In this document: positions 56,946-64,000 of the stretch, one piece after another
How positions within the stretch are numbered: position 1 is the stretch's first letter
How the letters are laid out: each line of letters starts with the position of its first letter
The notes under the pieces: generated by a model
Databases searched by the model: none
Told to the model about the DNA's origin: nothing
The model's input: only the letters and a program-made list of their open reading frames with translations
Made by a program: the position numbers and the translations under genes
NCBI GenBank assembly: GCA_945952585.1
Contig: CAMFII010000011.1
Location: 62,001 to 126,000 of the forward strand
Direction: 5' to 3'
From: an uncultured Rhodobacter sp.
GTDB taxonomy: Bacteria; Pseudomonadota; Alphaproteobacteria; Rhodobacterales; Rhodobacteraceae
DNA: 64,000 nucleotides

Positions 56946-56965
56946 CATTATTTAAGTCAATAATG
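56946..56965. promoter_or_regulatory. Palindrome at the yitT-pair promoter
   Basis: CATTATT (56946-56952), spacer TAAGTC, AATAATG (56959-56965): a perfect 7-bp inverted repeat covering the TTGACT -35 candidate on the minus strand, as expected for a repressor site. Confidence 0.5.
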
Positions 56966-56994
56966 CTGACCTAGATTTACCTGTGGCAATGCAA

Positions 56995-57016
56995 AGGGGC
57001 GTCCGAAGACGCCCCT
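56995..57016 (-). terminator. Intrinsic terminator of icd
   Basis: Arms AGGGGCGTC and GACGCCCCT (56995-57003 and 57008-57016); on the minus strand the loop is TTCG, a stable tetraloop, then TTTG. It follows the icd stop after the paired hairpins at 57026-57064. Confidence 0.85.
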
Positions 57017-57025
57017 CGCCATCGC

Positions 57026-57064
57026 GATTTTTCTACGAAAAATCAGAAATTTCGTAGAAATTTC
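57026..57064. repeat. Pair of mutually inverted AT-rich hairpins, locus 3
   Basis: Hairpin 1 (57026-57044): arms GATTTTTC and GAAAAATC, loop TAC. Hairpin 2 (57046-57064): arms GAAATTTC and GAAATTTC, loop GTA, the reverse complement of the first loop. It lies between icd and its terminator; compare 34487-34548 and 46541-46587. Confidence 0.7.
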
Positions 57065-57072
57065 GTCGGGCG

Positions 57073-58287
57073 TCAGCCCTTGAGCGCCTTGTTCAGGTAC
57101 TCGTCGACCTTCTCGAGATAGCCCATGGTCGAGAGCCACTTCTGGTCCGGTCCGACCAGCAGGGCAAGGTCCTTGGTCATCCAGCCATCCTCGACCGCAT
57201 CGACCGTCACCTTCTCCAGCGTCTCGGCGAAGCGGAGGAGCTGCGCGTTGTCGTCAAGCTTGGCGCGGTGCTTCAGGCCGCCGGTCCAAGCGTAGATCGA
57301 GGCAACGGAGTTGGTCGAGGTTTCCTTGCCCTTCTGGTGCTCGCGGTAGTGGCGGGTCACGGTGCCGTGGGCGGCTTCCGCCTCGACCGTCTTGCCATCC
57401 GGCGTCATCAGGACCGAGGTCATCAGGCCGAGCGAGCCGAAGCCCTGCGCGACGGTGTCGGACTGCACGTCGCCGTCGTAGTTCTTGCAGGCCCAGACAT
57501 AGCCACCCGACCATTTCAGCGCCGAGGCCACCATGTCGTCGATCAGGCGGTGCTCGTAGGTGATCCCGGCCTTCTTGAAGGCATCGGCGAACTCTTCCTC
57601 GTAGACCTTCTGGAAGATGTCCTTGAAGCGGCCGTCATAGGCCTTGAGGATGGTGTTCTTGGTCGACAGGTACACCGGCCAGCCGAGGTTCAACCCGTAG
57701 TTCAGCGAGGCGCGGGCGAAGTCGGTGATCGAATCGTCAAGGTTGTACATGCCCATGTAGACGCCGGAGGAGGGCGCGTCATAGACGTCCTTCTCGATCA
57801 CGGTGCCGTCCTCGCCCACGAACTTCATCGTGAGCTTGCCCTTGCCGGGGAAGCGGAAGTCGGTGGCGCGGTACTGGTCGCCGAAGGCGTGGCGGCCGAC
57901 GACGATCGGCTTGGTCCAGCCGGGGACAAGGCGCGGCACGTTGCGGCAGATGATCGGCTGGCGGAAGATCACGCCACCGAGGATGTTGCGGATCGTGCCG
58001 TTCGGCGATTTCCACATCTGCTTCAGGCCGAATTCCTCGACCCGGGCCTCGTCCGGGGTGATCGTCGCGCATTTGACGCCGACGCCGTATTTCTTGATCG
58101 CGTTGGCCGCATCGACGGTGATCTGGTCGTTGGTGGCGTCGCGCGCCTCGATGCCGAGGTCGTAGTACTTCAGGTCCACGTCGAGATAGGGCAGGATCAG
58201 TTTCTTCTTGATGAAGTCCCAGATGATCCGGGTCATCTCGTCGCCGTCGAGTTCGACGACGGGGTTCGCTACCTTGATCTTCGACAT
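57073..58287 (-). CDS. icd: NADP-dependent isocitrate dehydrogenase
   Basis: A 404-residue enzyme of the eukaryotic-like NADP-IDH group, oxidatively decarboxylating isocitrate to 2-oxoglutarate in the TCA cycle. [13 protein letters not shown] (Ser94 region) binds substrate; [35 protein letters not shown] and [25 protein letters not shown] carry the metal-binding Asp residues; [23 protein letters not shown] gives NADP specificity. It is a single gene: terminator downstream, palindrome (58356-58373) upstream. Confidence 0.98.
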   Translation of the reverse strand: MSKIKVANPVVELDGDEMTRIIWDFIKKKLILPYLDVDLKYYDLGIEARDATNDQITVDAANAIKKYGVGVKCATITPDEARVEEFGLKQMWKSPNGTIRNILGGVIFRQPIICRNVPRLVPGWTKPIVVGRHAFGDQYRATDFRFPGKGKLTMKFVGEDGTVIEKDVYDAPSSGVYMGMYNLDDSITDFARASLNYGLNLGWPVYLSTKNTILKAYDGRFKDIFQKVYEEEFADAFKKAGITYEHRLIDDMVASALKWSGGYVWACKNYDGDVQSDTVAQGFGSLGLMTSVLMTPDGKTVEAEAAHGTVTRHYREHQKGKETSTNSVASIYAWTGGLKHRAKLDDNAQLLRFAETLEKVTVDAVEDGWMTKDLALLVGPDQKWLSTMGYLEKVDEYLNKALKG

Positions 58288-58355
58288 GGGTGCCCCTTGC
58301 GGTTTGAGATTCGACTGGGGGTCACATAGCGGAATTCAGCCGGCTTGGGAAGTAT

Positions 58356-58373
58356 GGTATGCAATGGCATACC
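58356..58373. promoter_or_regulatory. Palindrome upstream of icd
   Basis: Perfect arms GGTATGC (58356-58362) and GCATACC (58367-58373) about AATG, 69 nt before the icd start. The symmetry and position suit a dimeric regulator of icd. Confidence 0.55.
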
Positions 58374-58394
58374 GAAATGTCGCGGAGTGCGGGC

Positions 58395-58991
58395 TTAGTC
58401 GCCGAAGAAGCTGCGGGTCCGGGCGCGGACCCAGTCCCACAGCCTTGGCGCGCCGCGGGCCACCTTGGCGCCGACGCGGGTTTCAAGCTGTTCGGCGGTG
58501 ACATTGTAGGTGATCCAGGTGCCGCCACCGGACACGAGGTTCTGCATCACCGGCTGGACCCGGTCGAGCGACTTGGCGAAGACGGCATCGGGCGTCTCGG
58601 CTGCCTCGAACTCGGCCCAGAGCGCGCGGAACTCGGCGGCCTGATCGGCCGGGAGGAGGCCGAAGATCCGCTCGGCCGCCGCCGCCTCGGCCGCGACGAC
58701 TGCGACCGATCCATGCGCCTCGCCATTGGCGGAGTGGATCGGCACGTCGCCCACGTCGATCTCGACCAGATCATGGAGGAGGAGCATGCGGATCACCCGG
58801 TCGATCTGCACACCCGGCCCGGCCTGATCGGCCAGCACCATGGCGTAGAGCGCCAGATGCCACGAATGCTCGCCCGAGTTCTCTGGCCGCGAGCCGTCGC
58901 CAAGCGTGGTCGCGCGCAGGACCGTCTTCAGTCGGTCGGCTTCATTCAGAAAGGCGAACTGCGCCGCGAGACGGTCGTGGTCCGCGGTCAA
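58395..58991 (-). CDS. HD domain phosphohydrolase (YfbR-like)
   Basis: A 198-residue HD-superfamily protein. His/Asp metal ligands lie in NSGEHSWHLALYAMVLAD, MLLLHDLVEIDVGDVP and the later SLDRVQPVMQN. It resembles YfbR/HDDC2 5'-deoxynucleotidases that remove phosphate from dNMPs. TTG 58991 starts the gene, overlapping the TGA of the upstream small gene (58988-58990) in a 4-nt coupling. No ATG near offers a better start. Confidence 0.85.
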   Translation of the reverse strand: MTADHDRLAAQFAFLNEADRLKTVLRATTLGDGSRPENSGEHSWHLALYAMVLADQAGPGVQIDRVIRMLLLHDLVEIDVGDVPIHSANGEAHGSVAVVAAEAAAAERIFGLLPADQAAEFRALWAEFEAAETPDAVFAKSLDRVQPVMQNLVSGGGTWITYNVTAEQLETRVGAKVARGAPRLWDWVRARTRSFFGD

Positions 58992-59251
58992 TGCCCGACG
59001 CTCAGGTCTCTGGGCGCCTCGGGCGCCGCCCCGCCGGTTTCGGCCGCGGTGATCGCGGCTTCGAGGAATTTCCGACCGCGCCCTTCGGCCAGGCGCAGGC
59101 GAATCGAGGTGAGATAGGCTTCCTGCAGCGTCGTCGACGACGCGCCGAGGACGCGGCTCACGTCGACATAGAGCCGGTCGTTGCCGAACTTCTCCATCGC
59201 CTCGATCGTGTCGCGGGCCAGGTTGTCTGCCAGATCGTCGATCAGTGCCAT
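58988..59251 (-). CDS. Conserved small protein, unknown function
   Basis: An 87-residue, mostly helical protein (ALIDDLADNLARDTIEAMEKFGNDRLYVDVSRVLG and TLQEAYLTSIRLRLAEGRGRKFLEAAI), no TM or signal. It lies between the alpha/beta hydrolase (10 nt) and the HD protein (4-nt overlap), in a three-gene operon. I recognise no family; coupling suggests a partner of one neighbour. Its coding pattern and tight spacing support it as real. Confidence 0.72.
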   Translation of the reverse strand: MALIDDLADNLARDTIEAMEKFGNDRLYVDVSRVLGASSTTLQEAYLTSIRLRLAEGRGRKFLEAAITAAETGGAAPEAPRDLSVGH

Positions 59252-59261
59252 GGGCCGGTCC

Positions 59262-59921
59262 TCAGCGGGTGCCTTCGGTCAGGCGGCGCTTCACATAGTC
59301 GCTGACCGTCTGGATCATCGGCTTCATATGCGCTTCCTCGTCCTTGAAGAAGTGGTCCGCCCCCTCGATCTGCGAATGGGTGATCTTGATGCCCTTCTGC
59401 TCGTGCAGCTTGTTGACGAGCGAGGTCGTGTCCTTGGGCGGCGCCACCCGGTCGGCGGTGCCATTGATGATGAGGCCCGAGGACGGGCAGGGCGCGAGGA
59501 ACGAGAAGTCGTACATGTTGGCGGGCGGGCTGACCGAGACGAAGCCGGTGATCTCCGGACGGCGCATGAGAAGCTGCATGCCGATCCAGGCCCCGAAGGA
59601 GAAACCTGCGACCCAGCAATGCTTGGCGTTCTGGTTCAGCGCCTGCAGGTAGTCGAGCGCCGAGGCTGCATCGCTCAGTTCGCCGATCCCCTGATCATAT
59701 TCGCCCTGGCTGCGGCCCACGCCGCGGAAGTTGAAGCGCAGGACGGTGAAGCCGAGATTGTAGAAGGCGTAGTGCAGGTTGTAGACGACCTTGTTGTTCA
59801 TCGTGCCGCCGAACTGCGGATGGGGGTGCAGCACGATGGCGATCGGTGCATCGCGGTCCTTCTGCGGGTGGTAACGGCCTTCGAGGCGCCCCTCGGGGCC
59901 TGCAAAGATCACTTCGGGCAT
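59262..59921 (-). CDS. Alpha/beta hydrolase
   Basis: A 219-residue hydrolase of the dienelactone-hydrolase-like/YhfR group: LHPHPQFGGTMNNKVV (oxyanion region), FNFRGVGRSQGEYD, nucleophile elbow AGFSFGAWIG (Ser), NGTADRVAPPKD (Asp) and EGADHFF (His). ATG 59921 opens directly with the first strand. Substrate unknown. It is divergent from iscR, and its promoter shares the 153-nt gap with the iron-responsive palindrome at 59977-59993. Confidence 0.88.
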   Translation of the reverse strand: MPEVIFAGPEGRLEGRYHPQKDRDAPIAIVLHPHPQFGGTMNNKVVYNLHYAFYNLGFTVLRFNFRGVGRSQGEYDQGIGELSDAASALDYLQALNQNAKHCWVAGFSFGAWIGMQLLMRRPEITGFVSVSPPANMYDFSFLAPCPSSGLIINGTADRVAPPKDTTSLVNKLHEQKGIKITHSQIEGADHFFKDEEAHMKPMIQTVSDYVKRRLTEGTR

Positions 59922-59955
59922 CGTGTCGCCTGTCTCTTTCTCATCCGATGAATTG

Positions 59956-59993
59956 TTGACAAATTCGCTCGGATTATTTAGAACCATTCCAGA
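59956..59993 (+). promoter_or_regulatory. iscR promoter with an IscR/Iron-Rhodo-box-like palindrome
   Basis: TTGACA (59956-59961), 17-nt spacer, TAGAAC (59979-59984). Overlapping the -10 is TTTAGAA-CCA-TTCCAGA (59977-59993), an imperfect palindrome of the kind reported for Rhodobacterales iron control (Iron-Rhodo-box). This suits repression of iscR by its own product. Confidence 0.6.
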
Positions 59994-60074
59994 TTCCGGC
60001 GGGGCCGGAGCGGGTCGAGGTGAGTTAAGCAGCCTTGGCCCATCCGTCAATTGATCACGTTGCGGGGCGCGACA

Positions 60075-60533
60075 ATGAAACTCTCGACCAAGGGACGTTA
60101 CGCGATGATGGCGCTGGCCGATCTGGCGCTGGCCCGGCCTGACGACCTCGTGTCGCTGGCGGCGATTTCCAAGCGTCAGGACATCTCGCTTCCGTATCTC
60201 GAGCAGCTCTTCGTGAAGCTGCGCAGGGCGGGTCTGGTCGAGGCAGCGCGGGGGCCGGGCGGTGGCTACAAGCTGGCGCGCACGCCCGAGGACATCCGGG
60301 TGTCCGAGGTGCTGGAGGCGGTCGACGAGACGGTCAGCGCGCTCCATACCGGGGCGGGGGCCACGGGCGGCGTCTCGGGCACGCGGGCGCAGTCGATGAC
60401 AAACCGGCTGTGGGAAGGGCTGTCGGCGCATGTCTATGTCTTCCTGCACCAGACGACGCTGGCGGACGTGATCGGTAACGGCATGAAACCCTGCCCGGCG
60501 GTGCCGGCGCTGTTCGCGGTGGTGGACGAGTAA
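60075..60533 (+). CDS. iscR: Rrf2-family Fe-S cluster regulator IscR
   Basis: A 152-residue Rrf2 protein. MKLSTKGRYAMMALADLAL and LPYLEQLFVKLRRAGLVEAARGPGGGYKLAR are the family winged helix. Enterobacterial IscR binds its cluster through three cysteines; here there is only one Cys (MKPCPAVPAL), the arrangement described for Rhodobacter sphaeroides IscR. It likely represses the isc-suf operon that follows. ATG 60075 is preferred to TTG 60051. Confidence 0.92.
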   Translation: MKLSTKGRYAMMALADLALARPDDLVSLAAISKRQDISLPYLEQLFVKLRRAGLVEAARGPGGGYKLARTPEDIRVSEVLEAVDETVSALHTGAGATGGVSGTRAQSMTNRLWEGLSAHVYVFLHQTTLADVIGNGMKPCPAVPALFAVVDE

Positions 60534-60605
60534 GGAAGGGGGCTGTCTGCCCCCTCTTGGCCTGACGGCCAATTCACCCCCGAGGATATTTGAGAGCAGA
60601 AAATG
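60534..60605 (+). repeat. Dispersed intergenic repeat, copy C
   Basis: GGGGGCTGTCTGCCCCC hairpin, then a GGCCTGACGGCC stem, CACCCCCGAGGATATTT and purine tail GAGAGCAGAAAATG that contains the start codon of the desulfurase gene. Same order as copies at 1613-1692 and 18614-18689. Confidence 0.65.
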
Positions 60606-61670
60606 AGCATGGGGTCGGGCATGTCATCCCGCGTCTATCTCGACTGGAACGCGACGACGCCGCTGCGCCCCGAGGCGCGGGCGGCGATGGTCGCGGCGAT
60701 GGATGTAGTGGGCAATCCCTCGTCCGTGCATGCCGAGGGCCGGGCGGCCAAGGGGCTGATGGAGCGGGCCCGGGCGCAGGTGGCGGCGGCGCTTGGCGCC
60801 GAGGGGGCGGACATCGTCTTCGTCTCGGGCGCGACCGAGGCGGCGGCTTTGGCCTGCGCCGGGCGGGGCCTCGTCTGTGCCGATGTCGAGCATGAGGCGG
60901 TCAGCGCTTGGTGCGATCCGCGTCTGGCCGTGGATCGGGAGGGCCGGGTAGAGGTGATCGCTGCCGCTGGAACCGCGCTGCAACTGGCGAACTCCGAAAC
61001 CGGGGTGATCCAGGACCTGCCCGAGGGGATTGCGGTCAGCGACCTGACGCAGGCCTTCGGCAAGATTCCCTTCGCCTTCAACTGGCTGGGCTGCGCCATG
61101 GGATTCGTCTCGGCGCACAAACTGGGCGGCCCGAAGGGCATTGGCGCCCTGGTGATCCGGCGTGGCCTTGACGTGGCTTCGCAACTGAAGGGCGGCGGGC
61201 AGGAGATGGGGCGACGCGCGGGCACAGAGAACCTGATCGGCATCGCCGGATTCGGCGCGGCGGCCGAAGCGGCGGCGCGCGATCTGGCCGACGGCGTCTG
61301 GGAGCCGGTCGAGCAATTTAGAAATATTCTAGATGACGCATTGTCGGCTCCGGAATTTAGGACTATTTCAGTCGGAAAAGGCGCGCGGCGCCTGCCCAAT
61401 ACGCTTTGCCTCGTCACGCCCGGCTGGAAGGGCGAGACGCAGGTGATGCAGATGGACCTGGCCGGCTTCGCGGTTTCTGCCGGATCGGCCTGTTCCTCGG
61501 GCAAGGTGCGCGCCAGCCGGGTGCTGCGGGCGATGGGATATGACGAGACCGAGGCTTCCTCGGCGTTGCGCATCTCTCTGGGTCCGGAGGTGACGGAGGC
61601 CGAGGTGATGCGCTTTGCCGAAACCTGGCGCGCAGCCTGGCGGCGGTTCGAGGCGCGGCGAGCGTCGTGA
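60603..61670 (+). CDS. iscS: Cysteine desulfurase (IscS/NifS type)
   Basis: A 355-residue PLP enzyme removing sulfur from cysteine as persulfide for Fe-S clusters. [31 protein letters not shown] Lys173 in [19 protein letters not shown] and the loop Cys297 in GSACSSGK are intact. It is shorter than E. coli IscS (about 400). Residues 237-258 are encoded by AT-rich, rare codons forming two palindromic regions (61315-61372), unlike the rest of the gene. It lies between iscR and sufB. ATG 60621 is an alternative start. Confidence 0.9.
   Translation: MSMGSGMSSRVYLDWNATTPLRPEARAAMVAAMDVVGNPSSVHAEGRAAKGLMERARAQVAAALGAEGADIVFVSGATEAAALACAGRGLVCADVEHEAVSAWCDPRLAVDREGRVEVIAAAGTALQLANSETGVIQDLPEGIAVSDLTQAFGKIPFAFNWLGCAMGFVSAHKLGGPKGIGALVIRRGLDVASQLKGGGQEMGRRAGTENLIGIAGFGAAAEAAARDLADGVWEPVEQFRNILDDALSAPEFRTISVGKGARRLPNTLCLVTPGWKGETQVMQMDLAGFAVSAGSACSSGKVRASRVLRAMGYDETEASSALRISLGPEVTEAEVMRFAETWRAAWRRFEARRAS
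61317..61333. promoter_or_regulatory. IscR-box-like palindrome inside iscS
   Basis: TTTAGAA-ATA-TTCTAGA within the iscS coding sequence, a closer palindrome (6 of 7) than the site before iscR. A second, weaker TTTAG/TTTCAG element follows at 61356-61371, with TTGTCG (61341) and TATTTC (61364) 17 nt apart as a possible internal promoter. Confidence 0.55.
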
Positions 61671-61720
61671 ATGTGGGTTCAGGCCTCTCCAGGGGCCGGA
61701 AAGACGGAAAGGAACGCGGC

Positions 61721-63238
61721 ATGGGCGCGCTCGAAACCGAAGTGCAGGCCGACCTGAGGGAAGGCGTCGATCGCGAGACGATCGAGACGGTCAAGGCGAT
61801 GTCCGGGACCTACAAATACGGCTGGGACACCGAGATCGAGACCGAATATGCGCCGAAGGGCGTGAACGAGGACATCGTCCGTCTCATCAGCCAGAAGAAC
61901 GGCGAACCGGACTGGATGCTCGACTGGCGTCTGGCCGCCTATCGCCGGTGGGTGCAGATGGAAGAGCCGCGTTGGGCGATGCTCAACTATCCCGAGATCG
62001 ACTACCAGGACCAGTATTACTACGCCAAGCCCAAGAGCATGGCCACGAAGCCGAAGAGCCTGGACGAGGTCGATCCGAAGCTGCTCGCCACCTACGAAAA
62101 GCTCGGTATCCCGCTGAAGGAACAGATGATTTTGGCGGGCGTCGAGGGCAGTGAGACGCGCAAGGTCGCGGTCGATGCGGTGTTCGATAGTGTTTCGGTC
62201 GGGACGACCTTCAAGGAAGAGCTGAAGAAGGCCGGCGTGATCTTCTGCGCCATTTCCGAGGCGATCCGGGAATATCCCGACCTCGTGAAGAAGTATCTCG
62301 GCTCGGTCGTGCCGCAGTCGGACAACTTCTTTGCGACGCTGAACTCGGCGGTCTTTTCGGACGGCTCCTTCGTCTACATCCCCGAGGGCGTGCGCTGCCC
62401 GATGGAGCTGTCGACCTATTTCCGCATCAATGCCGAGAATACCGGTCAGTTCGAGCGGACGCTCATCATCGCCGACAAGGGGTCCTATGTCAGCTACCTC
62501 GAAGGCTGCACGGCGCCGAAGCGCGACACCCACCAACTGCATGCGGCGGTGGTCGAGATCGTCATTCTGGACGATGCCGAGGTGAAGTATTCGACCGTCC
62601 AGAACTGGTATCCGGGCGATGCCGAGGGCAGGGGCGGGATTTACAACTTCGTCACCAAGCGCGCCGATTGCCGGGGGGCGCGGTCGAAGGTGATGTGGAC
62701 GCAGGTCGAGACGGGGTCGGCGATCACCTGGAAATATCCCTCCTGCATCCTGCGGGGCGAGGAAGCCCAAGGCGAATTCTATTCGATCGCGATCGCCAAC
62801 AATGCCCAGCAGGCCGATACCGGCACCAAGATGGTGCACCTCGGCAAGAACACCAAGTCGCGCATCGTCTCCAAGGGGATCAGCGCAGGCCGGGCGCAGA
62901 ACACCTATCGCGGGCTCGTCTCGATGCACCCGCGCGCCAGCGGCAGCCGCAACTACACCCAGTGCGACAGCCTGCTGATCGGCGACAAATGCGGGGCGCA
63001 TACCGTTCCCTATATCGAGGTCAAGAACAACTCCTCGCGCTGCGAGCATGAGGCGACGACCTCGAAGGTGGACGAGGACCAGCTGTTCTACTGCCGCTCG
63101 CGCGGCATGGACGAGGAACAGGCGGTGGCGCTGGTGGTGAACGGCTTCGTCAAGGATGTGCTCCAGACGCTGCCGATGGAGTTTGCCATGGAAGCGCAGG
63201 CGCTGGTGGCAATCAGCCTGGAAGGCTCGGTCGGCTGA
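61721..63238 (+). CDS. sufB: Fe-S cluster assembly scaffold SufB
   Basis: A 505-residue SufB, full length for the family. It contains [21 protein letters not shown], the long beta-helix core ([61 protein letters not shown] is paraphrased here as residues about 240-310), and the C-terminal [34 protein letters not shown] which includes the active Cys and the SufC contact. ATG 61721 with AAAGGAACG is preferred to GTG 61667 at the iscS stop. It builds clusters with SufC and SufD. Confidence 0.96.
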   Translation: MGALETEVQADLREGVDRETIETVKAMSGTYKYGWDTEIETEYAPKGVNEDIVRLISQKNGEPDWMLDWRLAAYRRWVQMEEPRWAMLNYPEIDYQDQYYYAKPKSMATKPKSLDEVDPKLLATYEKLGIPLKEQMILAGVEGSETRKVAVDAVFDSVSVGTTFKEELKKAGVIFCAISEAIREYPDLVKKYLGSVVPQSDNFFATLNSAVFSDGSFVYIPEGVRCPMELSTYFRINAENTGQFERTLIIADKGSYVSYLEGCTAPKRDTHQLHAAVVEIVILDDAEVKYSTVQNWYPGDAEGRGGIYNFVTKRADCRGARSKVMWTQVETGSAITWKYPSCILRGEEAQGEFYSIAIANNAQQADTGTKMVHLGKNTKSRIVSKGISAGRAQNTYRGLVSMHPRASGSRNYTQCDSLLIGDKCGAHTVPYIEVKNNSSRCEHEATTSKVDEDQLFYCRSRGMDEEQAVALVVNGFVKDVLQTLPMEFAMEAQALVAISLEGSVG

Positions 63239-63293
63239 GGATTTGCGAGCGCAGGCGGCCATAGCCCCGCGCCGGTATCGGATGGGAAGAAAG

Positions 63294-64000
<707 letters not shown>

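Overview
The window is a GC-rich chromosomal segment of an alphaproteobacterium, most likely a Rhodobacterales (Rhodobacteraceae/Paracoccaceae) relative of Rhodobacter, Gemmobacter or Tabrizicola. The case rests on a CckA hybrid kinase whose promoter carries a CtrA box, a GAAC-N7-GAAC type LexA box before recA, an IscR with a single cysteine leading an isc-suf operon, VPLPA-type C-terminal sorting signals, a plant-type class II DAHP synthase, and dispersed repeats ending in a GGATATTT-like string. No genus is claimed. I see no prophage, insertion sequence, CRISPR array, rRNA or tRNA. No stretch above 300 bases lacks a gene; the longest gaps (about 230-257 nt) lie at 37792-38029, 40157-40389, 46466-46715, 50505-50761 and 53551-53784, and their contents are listed.

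Layout. 1-11.6 kb: the end of a PhyH-type dioxygenase, a TehA/SLAC1-like channel, a class I glutamine amidotransferase divergent from guaB, a GlxA/AraC regulator, an overlapping phosphoesterase/lipid-kinase pair, an SDR enzyme, an RsmB-like rRNA methylase and cckA. 11.8-20.8 kb: a myo-inositol catabolic island (Gfo/Idh dehydrogenase, divergent RpiR-type regulator, iolC-iolD-iolE-iolB, and a PLP-dependent gamma-family enzyme). Two matching palindromes, one in each regulated intergenic region, are likely operators of the RpiR protein. 20.8-31 kb: a soluble PhoR-like kinase, nucleoside hydrolase, amine oxidase, MazG, an M20 amidohydrolase, a VPLPA-CTERM protein, and an omega-aminotransferase plus agmatinase-family ureohydrolase pair with matching TTTGATCAAA palindromes upstream of each.

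31-37.8 kb: a complete branched-chain amino acid type ABC importer on the minus strand (livK-livG-livF-small exported protein-livH-livM), with a 24-bp perfect palindrome between it and a second GlxA-type regulator. 38-46.5 kb: class II DAHP synthase, a PAS protein, yicC-gmk-gamma carbonic anhydrase, a Leu dehydrogenase family gene overlapping an EamA exporter, a sulfotransferase-like gene, and recA. 46.7-56.9 kb: alaS, a DUF1330 protein, a very tyrosine-rich VPLPA-CTERM protein, a class II amidotransferase, a DUF1127 protein, a winged-helix/TPR regulator, typA and two tandem yitT genes. 57-64 kb: icd behind a palindrome, an HD phosphohydrolase, an alpha/beta hydrolase, then iscR-iscS-sufB-sufC running off the end.

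Most genes are ordinary housekeeping or catabolic genes. The signals most worth a second look are regulatory: an IscR-box-like palindrome embedded in the cysteine desulfurase coding sequence amid rare AT-rich codons, three BIME-like pairs of mutually inverted hairpins, the twin palindromes of the inositol island, the palindromes around the aminotransferase/ureohydrolase pair, a nested stem-loop in front of the Leu dehydrogenase start, and palindromes before livK and icd. I did not find an obviously new multi-gene system.
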